Translations under genes and position numbers: made by a program
The notes under the pieces: generated by a model
What the model saw: only the letters and a program-made list of their open reading frames with translations
Databases searched by the model: none
What the model was told of the DNA's origin: nothing
Source of the DNA: Xanthomonas sp. DAR 35659
Lineage (GTDB): Bacteria; Pseudomonadota; Gammaproteobacteria; Xanthomonadales; Xanthomonadaceae
Reading direction: 5' to 3'
Assembly (NCBI RefSeq): GCF_041242975.1
Contig: NZ_CP162488.1
Span: 289,501-353,500 of the forward strand
DNA: 64,000 nucleotides
Shown: positions 26,224-35,011 of the stretch, in pieces
Position numbering within the stretch: the first letter of the stretch is position 1
How the letters are laid out: each line of letters starts with the position of its first letter

Positions 26224-26545
26224 GCGCGGCGTTGCCGGTGCGCCGGAAGTCGGCACGCTGCGCCTGCCCGATCAGGTGAGTGATCCGCGCGGCGCCGACA
26301 TGCCCGCGTAGCGTTGCGCTGCCTTGGTAGCTGCGCAAACAGGCCGCGCTCACGGGGGTAGGCTCTCGCCGGACATGGTGCTTGTCGCGGCATCGCCCTC
26401 GTCGAGGTGCGAGTGTACTCGGCCGTGTCGTTGCGGCCGGGGGGTGAAAAGGCCGCCCGCGCTTAGCGTTTCGCCGCCGCCGCGCTACCATGCGCGCCGG
26501 CTCTCCCGCATGACGCGGGCGGGGATCGCGCAGGGGGCGCATGCC
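26224..26545. other. Intergenic region without a recognisable feature
   Basis: About 320 bp between the thiolase and the small membrane protein gene. No ORF with coding character, no RNA gene and no clear terminator were seen. The promoter of the downstream gene is presumably here but is not obvious. Confidence 0.5.
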
Positions 26546-27112
26546 ATGCAACAGGACGCTTTCAACCCGTATCAGGCACCGGACACGGCCATCGAGGCCG
26601 CCGATATGCCGCCATTGCCCGGCCAGACGTTGTGGCGCGACGGCGAGGAATTGCTGTGTCTGCGCGACACGCCGTTCCCGCCGCATTGCGTGAAGTGCGG
26701 GGCGGCAGTGCGCAGCGATGAAATGAAGTCGCGCACCTTCTACTGGCATGCGCCGGGGTGGTATGCGCTGATCCTGGTGAGCATCCTGGTCTACGCGATC
26801 GCCGCGTTGATCGCGCGCAAGCGCAGCAGCCACCTGCTCGGGTTGTGCGAAACGCACCGGCGCCGGCGCACAGGCTTCATCCTGCTCACGCTCGGCGGAT
26901 TCCTTGCCGGCCCGTTGCTGGGCATCGCGATCGGCGACGACCTCGGCTGGATCGTGGGGACGCTGGTGTTTCTGGTGATGCTGATCTGGGGCATGTTCGG
27001 CGCGCGCATCCTGGTGCCGCGGCGCATGGACGAGCGCTACGCGCGCTACAAGGGCGTGGCGCCGGCGTTCCTGGCGCGCCTGCCGGTGCTGCCGCGCGGC
27101 ATGCGGCCCTGA
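26546..27112 (+). CDS. Membrane protein of unknown function with a CxxC motif
   Basis: 188 residues. A short N-terminus (QQDAFNPYQAPDT) of the kind common in xanthomonad membrane proteins is followed by FPPHCVKCGAAV, a CxxC pair that could bind metal. One hydrophobic segment (WYALILVSILVYAIAALIA, about 70-90) is followed by a polar stretch with LCETHRRRR, which could supply a further Cys/His pair. Two more hydrophobic segments span about 110-150. No enzyme motif is visible. The ATG at 26546 matches the FNPYQAP-type N-terminus; the upstream part of the open frame lacks coding character. Confidence 0.7.
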   Translation: MQQDAFNPYQAPDTAIEAADMPPLPGQTLWRDGEELLCLRDTPFPPHCVKCGAAVRSDEMKSRTFYWHAPGWYALILVSILVYAIAALIARKRSSHLLGLCETHRRRRTGFILLTLGGFLAGPLLGIAIGDDLGWIVGTLVFLVMLIWGMFGARILVPRRMDERYARYKGVAPAFLARLPVLPRGMRP

Positions 27113-27342
27113 GCCGACCGCCGCGGCGCCGCGCCTGAGCCACGATCGGCGCGCGCCGCCGCGGAACACACACCAGCTCGCGCGGGTTCCGAAGCCGCCG
27201 TGCGAGGTGGCGATCTGATCTCGCCTGCGCCCGACCTGCATGGTCGGACGCGGTGTGTCATGGCTACACCGGCGAGGCAGCACCGACCGCCGCCAGCGCG
27301 TGTCTGGGCCGTGTGGCGTGCCAGTGCCGCGCCGCCGCCTCG

Positions 27343-28617
27343 TCAATCCTGCAGGCGCGGGAACCCGTGCTCGTCGCGATGCTCAGCCAGGCCCGGCTCC
27401 GGTTCCGGCGCGAGCGGAACCACCGTGGACGCACTCGCGGGCAACGACTGCGCGGGCTCGCCGCGCTGCACGCGCAAGGCATTGGCGTAGCAGCGCTGCG
27501 CCATGGCGGTGTCGCCGGCGTCGGCATAGCCATCGCCGAACGCCTCCCAGGCCTCGGCGCCGGCGTCCAGCGCCAGCGCGCGGTGCAGGAACTCCTCGGC
27601 CTGCGGCCACTGCTGTTGCTGGCGCGCCAGTCGCGCCAGGGTCAGCAGCAGCCCGGGGCTGTCCGGATGGCTCTGCAGCCAGCGCTGCGCGCTGGCGCGG
27701 CGCGAATCGTACTTCTCCACCGGCAGGCGTCCGTACAGCGCGGCCAGGCCTTCGTCCCAGCGCGTCTCCAGCGCCTGTTCGACGCTGCGCAACGCGGCAT
27801 CGTCCCAGTGCAGCGCGGCGGCGCGGGTCGCGTAGGCGGCGACCACCGGCGGTTCGCTGCGTAGCGACTTGGGCAGGCTTTCCCAGCGCGCGGCCAGTTC
27901 GTTGGCGTCGGCCGCTTCCTGCAGCGAGGCCGCGGCCAGGCGCGTTTCCAGCGGGCCGATCGCCTCCAGCGGCAGCGCCTGCTGCTGGCGGATCGCGCCG
28001 AGCTGCCCATAGGCCTCGCCGGCACGGCCGATGCTGGCCAGCGCTTCGGTGCGCAGCAGCAGCCCGCGTGGCGGCAGGGGTTGCGCCGCCGCCACGTCCA
28101 GCGCGTTGATCGCATCGACCGGACGCTGCTGGGCCAGGTGGCGCTCGGCCTGCAGCAGCGCGTGCGCGCCCGCGTCGCGTTCGGCCAGCCGCTGCAGGTA
28201 GGCGGTGGCCGCCTGCGCGTCGGCGCGCGCATCGGCCGCGCGCACCGCCGCGACCAGGGCGATGGCGCTGACTTCCGGATCTTCGGCGGCGGCATTCAAT
28301 TGCTTGTCGGCGCGCGTCCACTGGCCGTTGTGCAGCGCGGTCAGGCCTTCGATCAGGCGCGCGCGCGACTGCTTGCGACGATGCCGGCCCCAGGCGCGGA
28401 ACGGAAAACTGAGCAGCTTCCACAGCAGCAGCAGCGCCAGGAACGCGATCACCAGCAACAGCAGCGCCTGCGGCAGCGGCGAGATGTAGTCGTTGCCGCC
28501 GGCGCGCACGATGACCTCGCCGAGGTCGCCCAGCCGGTCCTGCGCCAGCCATTGCGCACCGATCACGCCTAGCGCGATCACCACCAGCAACACGATCAGG
28601 GAACGTAGCGATTTCAT
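27343..28617 (-). CDS. hemY: HemY-like heme biosynthesis protein (TPR, inner membrane)
   Basis: 424 residues. Two N-terminal membrane helices (LIVLLVVIALGVIGAQWLA and ALLLLVIAFLALLLLWKLL) flank a short periplasmic loop with GNDYISPLP. A helical TPR region follows (RARLIEGLTALHNGQWTRADKQL; EEFLHRALALDAGAEAWEAFGD). This matches proteobacterial HemY of the hemXY type, which is distinct from Gram-positive HemY protoporphyrinogen oxidase. Its role near the end of heme synthesis is not fully defined. Its ATG overlaps the hemX stop (ATGA), so expression is coupled. Confidence 0.9.
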   Translation of the reverse strand: MKSLRSLIVLLVVIALGVIGAQWLAQDRLGDLGEVIVRAGGNDYISPLPQALLLLVIAFLALLLLWKLLSFPFRAWGRHRRKQSRARLIEGLTALHNGQWTRADKQLNAAAEDPEVSAIALVAAVRAADARADAQAATAYLQRLAERDAGAHALLQAERHLAQQRPVDAINALDVAAAQPLPPRGLLLRTEALASIGRAGEAYGQLGAIRQQQALPLEAIGPLETRLAAASLQEAADANELAARWESLPKSLRSEPPVVAAYATRAAALHWDDAALRSVEQALETRWDEGLAALYGRLPVEKYDSRRASAQRWLQSHPDSPGLLLTLARLARQQQQWPQAEEFLHRALALDAGAEAWEAFGDGYADAGDTAMAQRCYANALRVQRGEPAQSLPASASTVVPLAPEPEPGLAEHRDEHGFPRLQD

Positions 28618-29591
28618 GGTTGGCTCCTTGCGTCACGCATGCTGCGCAACTGCTGCAGGGTGGTGCCCAGTTCGGGAATGGTCGGGCGCAGGGCGGCGTC
28701 GCGCAGGGTCTGCAGGGTCGCGCGGCGTTGCCGCAACGGCGCCGAATCGGGCCACAGGCGTTGCAGCCAGGTGCCGGCACGGGCCAGAGCGCTGCGGTAG
28801 CCGCGCGCATCGCCGCGTTCCAGTGCCGCACGTGCCAGGCTCAGATCCAGCTGCAGCGCGTCGCGTGCGGCGATCCGGTCCGATTGCGCGGCCAGCACGC
28901 CGCCCTGCGCGGGACGGATCTTGACCAGCGGCGACAGCAGCCGCTGCCACAGCGGCGCCTGCGCCGGCTCGGGCAACTGCGTCGGCAGCGCGTCGAGGCT
29001 GTCAGCGAAGGCGTCCAGTTGCGCCGCCAGCCGTGCCTGCGGGCCATCGCCGAGCGCGTCCAGCGCGGTGCGCTCCTGCAGCAGCACCTGGCGCAGGTTG
29101 AGATAGCGCGGATCGTCCACGCCTTCCAGCACGCCGCTGGCCAGCGCGTAGGCACGGCGCGCGCCCTGGGTGTCGCCGGCCACCTGCAGGCGCTGCTGGC
29201 CCTGGCTCAGCAGCAACTCCACTTCGTCCAGGCGCAGCGCCTGCGCGCCATGGCGATTGGAGTCGGCGAGCTTGGCCACGTTGTCCTCGAGCAGGGCGCT
29301 GCGCTGGCTCAGGCCGAGCATCTCGTCACGCAGCACGCGGTTGGTGCTGGCCGCGTCCTGCACCCGCTGCACCGTGGCGCGCTGGTCGCGGCGCAGCGTT
29401 TCCAGGTTGTCCTGCAGTGCCTGCAGTTGCAGCTGGACCTCCGATTGCTCGGCCAGCGCGCGCGCGTTGCGCGCCTGCCACCACGTCCAGCCGCGCCAGC
29501 CGGCCACCGCCAGCGCGGCCAGCATGGCCAGCACCAGCAGCAGCCAGATCCAGCGCGTGGAGCGGCGGGGCGTGGACGGGATGTCGGTCAT
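28614..29591 (-). CDS. hemX: HemX-like protein (uroporphyrinogen-III C-methyltransferase-related)
   Basis: 325 residues. One N-terminal membrane helix (WIWLLLVLAMLAALAVAGW) is followed by a long coiled-coil-like periplasmic domain (LQLQALQDNLETLRRDQRATVQRVQD, MLGLSQRSALLEDNVAKLADS) and the VELLLSQGQQRLQVAGDTQGARRAYALASGVLE block typical of HemX. The methyltransferase domain proper is absent. ATG 29591 was taken because it gives the usual MTDIP...RRSTRWIWLLL start; an upstream in-frame start would add a non-conserved Arg-rich leader. Gene order hemD-hemX-hemY is the common gammaproteobacterial one. Confidence 0.88.
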   Translation of the reverse strand: MTDIPSTPRRSTRWIWLLLVLAMLAALAVAGWRGWTWWQARNARALAEQSEVQLQLQALQDNLETLRRDQRATVQRVQDAASTNRVLRDEMLGLSQRSALLEDNVAKLADSNRHGAQALRLDEVELLLSQGQQRLQVAGDTQGARRAYALASGVLEGVDDPRYLNLRQVLLQERTALDALGDGPQARLAAQLDAFADSLDALPTQLPEPAQAPLWQRLLSPLVKIRPAQGGVLAAQSDRIAARDALQLDLSLARAALERGDARGYRSALARAGTWLQRLWPDSAPLRQRRATLQTLRDAALRPTIPELGTTLQQLRSMRDARSQP

Positions 29592-29709
29592 CGTCAGCGA
29601 TCCTTGTCGGTCTGCGTCCCGTCGCGATATGGGCGACGGCCGGACGCGCGGCACCGCGGGAGCATGGCGTGAGCGGCACTGCGCCCGCAAGCCATGCGCC
29701 GGCCCGCGT

Positions 29710-30477
29710 TCAGCGAGGTCGCGAGCGCGTTACGGCCGCTGCGGCGGCCGCGGCCAACTGCTGTGCCAGTGGGCCCTGTGCGCTGCTGATTTTGGCGAAG
29801 CCCAGTTCCGCCGCCAGCGCGGCCAGCCGCGCGCTGGCGGCGACCAGCGGCCGCGCGCGCCACGCCGCGACCACGTCGTCGGGAAGCTGCGGCACCACCA
29901 GCCGCAAGGCTTCGCCGCTGCTCAGCGCCAACACGCCGGGCGGCGCACGGCGCACCCGCGCGATGCAGGCGGCGGACAGCGGCACCGGCAGCCGGCGGTA
30001 GACGTCGGCGCGCTGCAGCGGGGTGCCGCGCGCCTGCAGTTGCGCGGCGATCAGGCCACGGCCGCCGGGCGCGGTGACCAGGCCCACGGGGTCGTCGCTG
30101 GCGGCCAGTTGCGGCAGCGCGAGCAGGCCGTCGCTGTCCATCCGCGCCGGCGTGGCGACCTCGGCGATGCCGTGGCGGTGGAGCGCGCGCGCCGTACCGA
30201 CGCCCACCGCCAGCCAGCACTGCCCTGGCGCCGCCTGCAGCGGTTGCAGCGCGGCGGCGGCGCGCACCGCGGCGGGACTGCTGAAGATCACCCGCGGCGC
30301 GGCCAGCGCCAGCGCCAGCGCGCTGCGCGCGGCGTCGTCGGTGCAGGCCTGCAGGCGCCACGGCGAGACCGCCAGCAGGCGCGCGCCGACCCGCGCCGCG
30401 GCGCGCCGCAACGGCGCGTGTTCGCCCTGCGGGCGCAGCGAGATCAGGGTCCAGGCGTCGGTTGCATCTGCGCTCAT
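29710..30477 (-). CDS. hemD: Uroporphyrinogen-III synthase
   Basis: 255 residues. The two-lobed HemD fold is low in conserved residues, but WTLISLRPQGEHAPLRRAAARVGARLLAVSPW, PRVIFSSPAAVRAAA, VGVGTARALHRHGI and VLALSSGEALRLVV match the family, and genomic position upstream of hemXY supports it. It cyclises hydroxymethylbilane to uroporphyrinogen III for heme, siroheme and cobalamin. Start codons at 30477, 30486 and 30522 are possible; 30477 fits the family N-terminus and leaves space for the divergent promoter. Confidence 0.88.
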   Translation of the reverse strand: MSADATDAWTLISLRPQGEHAPLRRAAARVGARLLAVSPWRLQACTDDAARSALALALAAPRVIFSSPAAVRAAAALQPLQAAPGQCWLAVGVGTARALHRHGIAEVATPARMDSDGLLALPQLAASDDPVGLVTAPGGRGLIAAQLQARGTPLQRADVYRRLPVPLSAACIARVRRAPPGVLALSSGEALRLVVPQLPDDVVAAWRARPLVAASARLAALAAELGFAKISSAQGPLAQQLAAAAAAAVTRSRPR

Positions 30478-30520
30478 GCCAGGCATTATGCGAGCCCCCA
30501 CTGGCAGTACCAATGGCACC

Positions 30521-30991
30521 ATGGCCGCCGATTCCTCCTTCGACGCGTTCCTGCAGCAGCTGCAGCGCCAGTTCGACGCGATGCCGCCGGTGGCGGCGCT
30601 GCAGGTCGCGCTGCACGGCTATGCCGCGCAGCGGCTGCACCTGACCGCGCCGCTGGCGGCCAACATCAACGACAAGGGCAACGCCTTCGGCGGCAGCCTC
30701 GGCTCGGTGATGACCCTGGCCGGCTGGGCGCTGGTCAACTGCGAACTGCAGCGCGCCGGCTTGCAGGCCGACGTCTACGTCGCCGACAGCCAGGTGCGTT
30801 ACCTGGCGCCGCTGTACGCCGACCTGCACGCGCAGGCCAGCGCCGCCGCGGACGCCGACTGGGACGCGTTCGTGCAGACCTTCCGGCAACGTGGACGCGC
30901 CCGCATCGGCATCCAGGCGCAGGTCGGCCCGGCCGACGGTACCGCCGCGGCGACCCTCAGCGGGCGCTTCGTCGCCATCGCGAAAGGGTAG
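30521..30991 (+). CDS. YiiD C-terminal-type thioesterase domain protein
   Basis: 156 residues. LHLTAPLAANINDKGNAFGGSLGSVMTLAGWALVNCELQ is the signature of the putative thioesterase domain found at the C-terminus of E. coli YiiD (FabY-like), a hotdog fold. Family members act on acyl-ACP or acyl-CoA. It is divergent from hemD with a very short gap. An in-frame ATG at 30488 would extend it by 11 residues (RAPTGSTNGT), but 30521 looks more natural. Confidence 0.8.
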   Translation: MAADSSFDAFLQQLQRQFDAMPPVAALQVALHGYAAQRLHLTAPLAANINDKGNAFGGSLGSVMTLAGWALVNCELQRAGLQADVYVADSQVRYLAPLYADLHAQASAAADADWDAFVQTFRQRGRARIGIQAQVGPADGTAAATLSGRFVAIAKG

Positions 30992-31028
30992 GATGCGCGC
31001 ACCGCTCGCGCCGCCCCGGGGATCCGCC

Positions 31029-31448
31029 ATGCACTCCAAGTTCCGCGCCTTGGCGCTGCTGCTGACGCTGGGCCTGGCCGGCACCGCCGTGGCCGGCAGC
31101 CGCGGCCAGCAGAACAAGCTCGACGATCTGCAGACCGCCTACGGCGCGGCGATCCGCTGGAGCGAATTCGACTCGGCGTGGGAGGTGGTGGACCCCGCCT
31201 ACAGGCAGGCGCACCCGCTGACCGACCTGGAGCGGGAGCGCTACCGCCAGGTGCAGGTGTCCTCCTACAAGATCGGCCGGGTCGGCGTGCTGGACGGCGA
31301 CGTGGTGCGCGACATCGAACTGGGCGTGATCAACCGCAATACCCAGGCCGAGCGCATCGTCCGCTACCGCGAGCGCTGGCGCTGGGACGCGCAGGCCAAG
31401 ACCTGGTGGCTGCTGGACGGCCTGCCGGACCTGTGGAACGGCCAGTAG
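31029..31448 (+). CDS. Secreted protein of unknown function
   Basis: 139 residues with a cleavable signal peptide (FRALALLLTLGLAGTAVAGS). The mature part is polar with a conserved-looking WSEFDSAWEVVDPAY...GVINRNTQAERIVRYRERWRWDAQAKTWWLLDGLP pattern. This resembles small NTF2-like periplasmic proteins, but I do not recognise the family firmly. It follows the thioesterase by 37 bp and precedes the rhodanese gene by 53 bp, so a loose operon is possible. Confidence 0.72.
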   Translation: MHSKFRALALLLTLGLAGTAVAGSRGQQNKLDDLQTAYGAAIRWSEFDSAWEVVDPAYRQAHPLTDLERERYRQVQVSSYKIGRVGVLDGDVVRDIELGVINRNTQAERIVRYRERWRWDAQAKTWWLLDGLPDLWNGQ

Positions 31449-31501
31449 CGCCGCCGGCCAGCTGTGCGACAATCGGCGCCCGCTTCCAGCCCCCGATTCC
31501 C

Positions 31502-31936
31502 GTGAACTTCGAAGAACTGCTGGCCTTCGCCGGCCGCAACCCGATGCTGGCCCTGGCCCTGGTGGGCCTCACCATCGCCCTGATCGTCACCGAGGTGGCG
31601 CGCCTGTTCCGCGGCTACAAGAGCCTGCGGCCGGCCGAACTGACCCGCCTGATCAACGCCGGCAACGCGGTGCTGGTCGACCTGTCGGCCACCGCCGATT
31701 TCGAGAAGGGCCATATCGCCGGCAGCCGCAACGCCACCGCCAGCCAGTTCGGCCCCGAGCACAAGCTGGTCGCCAATGCCAAGGCGCAGCCGGTGGTGCT
31801 GGTGTGCCGCAGCGGCACCACCGCCGACGGCGCCGCCAAGCAACTGAAGAAGGCCGGCTTCGAGCAGGTCTACGTGCTGGAGGGCGGCATCGCCGCCTGG
31901 CAGCAGGCCGAGCTGCCGCTGGTCAAGGGCCGCTGA
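31502..31936 (+). CDS. Membrane-anchored rhodanese-like protein (YibN-like)
   Basis: 144 residues. One N-terminal helix (MLALALVGLTIALIVTEVARLF) anchors a rhodanese domain with active-site loop VCRSGTTADG (Cys near residue 100) and a closing YVLEGGIAAWQQA. It resembles E. coli YibN, which lies upstream of secB-gpsA there too. Sulfur transfer or redox roles are inferred only. The start is GTG at 31502, directly before AACTTCGAAGAA; no ATG gives a complete anchor. Confidence 0.87.
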   Translation: MNFEELLAFAGRNPMLALALVGLTIALIVTEVARLFRGYKSLRPAELTRLINAGNAVLVDLSATADFEKGHIAGSRNATASQFGPEHKLVANAKAQPVVLVCRSGTTADGAAKQLKKAGFEQVYVLEGGIAAWQQAELPLVKGR

Positions 31937-32025
31937 GCCATCCCGCCCGGCCGGCCGCCGAGTGCCGCGGCCGGCGTGTGATAATCCCGCTTCTTTCTGT
32001 TACCTGAATCCACCGGAGTCAAGAA

Positions 32026-32544
32026 ATGTCCGACGTCACCAACAACGGCGCCGCGGCGCCGGCCGAAGCCGCGGCTGGCCCCGCTTTCACCATCGAGAAG
32101 ATCTACGTCAAGGACGTGTCCTTCGAGTCGCCCAACGCGCCGGCGGTGTTCAACGACAACGTGCAGCCGGAGCTGCAGCTCAACCTCAACCAGCGCGTGC
32201 AGCGCCTGAACGAGCAGGCCTTCGAAGTGGTGCTCGCGGTCACCCTGACCTGCGCCGCCGCCGGCAAGACCGCCTACGTGGCCGAAGTGCAGCAGGCCGG
32301 CGTGTTCGGCCTGGTCGGCCTCGACCCGCAGGCGGTGGACGTGCTGCTCGGCACGCAGTGCCCGAACATCCTGTTCCCGTACGTGCGCGCGCTGGTCAGC
32401 GACCTGATCCAGGCCGGCGGCTTCCCGCCGTTCTTCCTGCAGCCGATCAACTTCGAAGCGCTGTACGCCGAAACCCTACGCCAGCGTGCGCAGCAGGACG
32501 AGACCCAGTCGCTGGCCGACTCGGAGCCGGCCGGCAACGCCTGA
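32026..32544 (+). CDS. secB: Protein-export chaperone SecB
   Basis: 172 residues. [47 protein letters not shown] and the [31 protein letters not shown] block are hallmark SecB sequence. The tetramer keeps preproteins unfolded and hands them to SecA. An acidic Ala-rich N-terminus and tail flank the core. A GGAGT Shine-Dalgarno-like sequence precedes the ATG. It is 18 bp upstream of gpsA. Confidence 0.97.
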   Translation: MSDVTNNGAAAPAEAAAGPAFTIEKIYVKDVSFESPNAPAVFNDNVQPELQLNLNQRVQRLNEQAFEVVLAVTLTCAAAGKTAYVAEVQQAGVFGLVGLDPQAVDVLLGTQCPNILFPYVRALVSDLIQAGGFPPFFLQPINFEALYAETLRQRAQQDETQSLADSEPAGNA

Positions 32545-32562
32545 GCGCGTTCGCCGTTGCGC

Positions 32563-33588
32563 ATGGGCGATAACGCCGCCAAGAAGATCGCCGTCCTCGG
32601 TGCCGGTTCCTGGGGCACCGCGCTGGCCGCGCTCGTCGCCCGGCACGGTTTCCCGACCGTGCTGTGGGGGCGCGACGCCGCCGTCGCCGAGGCGATCCAG
32701 CAACGCCACGAGAACCCGCGCTACCTGCCGCAGATCCCGCTGCCGGCGGCGCTGCAGGCCACCACCGACCTGGCGGCGGCCGTCGACGGTGCCGACTGGA
32801 TCCTGGTGGTGGTGCCGTCGCACGCGTTCACCGAGACCTTGCGCCAATTGGCGCCGCTGCGTCCGGCGCAGGCCGGCGTGGCCTGGGCGACCAAGGGCTT
32901 CGAGCCCGGGTCCGGACGCTTCCTGCACGAAGTAGCGCAGGAGATCCTGGGCGAGGGCGTGCCGCTGGCGGTGGTCACCGGGCCCTCGTTCGCCAAGGAA
33001 GTCGCGCTGGACCTGCCGACCGCGGTGACCGTGCACGGCGATGCCGCGTTCGCGCAGCAGGTCGCCGACGCGATGCACGGCCCGACCTTCCGCGCCTACA
33101 CCGGCGACGACATGGTCGGCGCCGAGCTGGGCGGGGCGATGAAGAACGTGCTGGCGGTGGCCACCGGCGTGGCCGACGGCATGGAGCTGGGCCTGAATGC
33201 CCGCGCCGGCCTGATCACCCGCGGCCTCAACGAGATGCTGCGGCTGGCCGCGGCGATCGGCGCCAAGCCGGAAACCCTGATGGGCCTGGCCGGCCTCGGC
33301 GACCTGGTGCTGACCTGCACCGGCGACCTGTCGCGCAACCGCCGTCTGGGCCTGGCACTGGGCCGCGGGCAACCGCTGCAGGACGCGGTGCGCGCGATCG
33401 GCCAGGTGGTCGAGTCGGTGCAGACCGCCGACGAGGTGATGCGCCAGGCCGAGCGCCACGGCATCGACCTGCCGATCTCCAACGCGGTGCGCGCGGTGCT
33501 GCATGGCGAACTGACCCCGGCGGTGGGCCTGCAGCAGTTGCTGGCGCGCGAGCGCAAGCCGGAGTATCCGACCACGCTGTTCAGTTGA
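32563..33588 (+). CDS. gpsA: NAD(P)-dependent glycerol-3-phosphate dehydrogenase
   Basis: 341 residues. [19 protein letters not shown] is the NAD(P)-binding Rossmann motif; [42 protein letters not shown] (catalytic Lys) and [23 protein letters not shown] complete the family pattern. It makes sn-glycerol 3-phosphate from dihydroxyacetone phosphate for phospholipids. A TTG just upstream could extend it by two residues; ATG is preferred. A strong terminator follows 28 bp after the stop. Confidence 0.96.
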   Translation: MGDNAAKKIAVLGAGSWGTALAALVARHGFPTVLWGRDAAVAEAIQQRHENPRYLPQIPLPAALQATTDLAAAVDGADWILVVVPSHAFTETLRQLAPLRPAQAGVAWATKGFEPGSGRFLHEVAQEILGEGVPLAVVTGPSFAKEVALDLPTAVTVHGDAAFAQQVADAMHGPTFRAYTGDDMVGAELGGAMKNVLAVATGVADGMELGLNARAGLITRGLNEMLRLAAAIGAKPETLMGLAGLGDLVLTCTGDLSRNRRLGLALGRGQPLQDAVRAIGQVVESVQTADEVMRQAERHGIDLPISNAVRAVLHGELTPAVGLQQLLARERKPEYPTTLFS

Positions 33589-33616
33589 GCGGCGGCGGTC
33601 GCAGCGGAAAAGAAAG

Positions 33617-33640
33617 AGCCCGGCTTCGGCCGGGCTTTTT
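33617..33640 (+). terminator. Intrinsic terminator of gpsA
   Basis: AGCCCGGC-TTCG-GCCGGGCT forms a perfect 8-bp stem with a stable UUCG tetraloop followed by TTTTT. It is a textbook Rho-independent terminator. Confidence 0.95.
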
Positions 33641-33668
33641 CGTGCCGCCGTGGTGCGCGATGACGGCG

Positions 33669-33701
33669 CAAAAAAGAAGCCCGGTCCTGGGACCGGGCTT
33701 C
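33669..33701 (-). terminator. Intrinsic terminator of the ax21-family gene (minus strand)
   Basis: GAAGCCCGGTCC and GGACCGGGCTTC form a 12-bp stem with a 2-nt loop. On the minus strand it is followed by TTTTTT. It faces the gpsA terminator. Confidence 0.93.
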
Positions 33702-33755
33702 GAACCGCGCGCGGCGGGAGAGAGAGACGCCGCGCGCAGCGTGACGCTGTACCGC

Positions 33756-34328
33756 TTACCAGCTGAAACGCGGGCCGACGAACCATTCCTTGTCGCCGTG
33801 GCGGTCCATCTTCAGGTCGGCGCTGAGGCCCCAGTTCTGGTTCAGCTTGGCCTGCGCGCCGAGACGGCCGTAGAACTGGCCTTCCGGGTTGACGCCGTCC
33901 TTCTTCAGGTAGTCCTCGTAACCACCCAGCGCATAGACTTCCAGGTACGGATTGAACGCGGTGCGGATACCCGCTTCGGCGTTCCAGCCGTTGAACTTGG
34001 TGCCGGATTCCGGGGCGAGGCGGTTGTAGGACACGCGGGTCACCAGGTCGGTGCTGGTGGCGATCTCATGGTTATAGCCGGCGCCGATGCGCCACTGGTC
34101 GACGCGCACGTCGCCGAAGTCGGTCTTCTGGCGGTTGAAGTCGCCGAACACGCTGAAGTTCGGGTGGAGCGCATAGGAACCCTTGACAGCCCAGCCATCC
34201 GCATCGCCACCGTCGGCATCGGTCTTCACGTAACCGCCTTCGACGTAGTTGTAGGACAGGCCTTCGGCCGCGGAGGCAGCGAACGGCAGGGTGGCCAGGA
34301 GGCCAAGAGCGAGCAGAGAGGTCTTCAT
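33756..34328 (-). CDS. ax21: Ax21-family outer-membrane protein
   Basis: 190 residues. The signal peptide (LLALGLLATLPFAASA) is followed by AEGLSYNYVEGGYVKTD, which corresponds to the N-terminal peptide of Xanthomonas Ax21. The rest is alternating beta strands (GWAVKGSYALHPNFSVFGDFN, WRIGAGYNHEI) ending in a terminal aromatic (GPRFSW), as expected for a small outer-membrane barrel. Early claims that Ax21 is a sulfated quorum signal and the XA21 ligand were retracted; it is better regarded as an abundant barrel protein exported partly in vesicles. Monocistronic, with its own terminator. Confidence 0.9.
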   Translation of the reverse strand: MKTSLLALGLLATLPFAASAAEGLSYNYVEGGYVKTDADGGDADGWAVKGSYALHPNFSVFGDFNRQKTDFGDVRVDQWRIGAGYNHEIATSTDLVTRVSYNRLAPESGTKFNGWNAEAGIRTAFNPYLEVYALGGYEDYLKKDGVNPEGQFYGRLGAQAKLNQNWGLSADLKMDRHGDKEWFVGPRFSW

Positions 34329-34528
34329 GATCGGGATACCCTTGTTATTGGTTTAGTCGGCGCTGAGGCGTGGGGCCGTTCGCTGCCGATATGTAAATTA
34401 TCCGTTAGCGACCCGAACTTGCCCTGAATTTCAAACTGACCAGTACATGAATTAAACGTGGGGTTCAGGAACTTTGCGCATCCGCTGCTGCATGCAGTGA
34501 TCACGAATTGGCGCTGCAGCGAACCATG

Positions 34529-34870
34529 GCGCAGCGAGTTGTTCTATCGCGTTGCCAGGTGCCTCTTTGCTGCCCACGCGCAGCAAGAGAGACGAACCGC
34601 GGTTCGCTTGATGAGGACACCAATGGCGCTGGATGCTGGCATCTAGAAGGACTCCAGCGCCGCATGGCCTTCAGCCATCCACTATTCCACGATCACAATC
34701 ATCTCGGATGCAGGCGAGCATAGGCACCAGTTCGTAGCTCAGAAGACGTACGCGTGTGGGTGCAGTGCCTTGGATATTGACGATCGCATATAAGGGCTCT
34801 TTGCTGTCTCGTGGTCAAGGTGTCGTTAGCGACGCCGTTGGACACGTCCTGAGAAATTGACAACGGTTTA
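34529..34870 (-). pseudogene. Decayed TetR-family regulator fragment
   Basis: This stretch aligns by eye, with few gaps, to the intact tetR gene at 42976-43518 read in the same orientation. Shared landmarks are GCGCAGCGAGTTG (34529 versus 42981), CAATGGCGCTGG/CGATGGCGCTGG, GCCATCCACT, CAGTTCGTAGCTCAG (34729 versus 43187) and ACGTCCTGAGAAA/ACTTCCTGGGAAA. It corresponds to the C-terminal two thirds of the regulator; the DNA-binding N-terminus is gone where the RHS island begins. I did not find an intact frame. It may be an ancient paralogue or one arm of a duplication that accompanied insertion of the RHS genes. Confidence 0.65.
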
Positions 34871-34893
34871 GCGAGCTATGTAAAGTAAACGAA

Positions 34894-34914
34894 GCATGAG
34901 CGCAACGCTCATGC
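34894..34914. repeat. 9-bp inverted repeat before the RHS operon
   Basis: GCATGAGCG-CAA-CGCTCATGC is a perfect dyad about 100 bp before the first RHS start codon. It could be an operator or a leader hairpin; no U-tract follows. The dyad is in the short segment between the tetR remnant and the RHS gene. Confidence 0.5.
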
Positions 34915-35011
34915 CATGGGGAACCGCTGCTGATCAGCGGGTCGATAGCACACCAAACATGTTAACGACGTCATGGATGACGCGTGCGCGAATCCATGCG
35001 AGGTAATGCAA

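Noticed and set aside
33756..34328. Quorum signal or XA21 ligand role for the Ax21-family protein
   Set aside because: The original reports were retracted; the sequence shows an ordinary small outer-membrane barrel.
34329..34528. tRNA gene or attachment site at the left edge of the RHS island
   Set aside because: No cloverleaf, no integrase and no direct repeat with the right edge could be seen.
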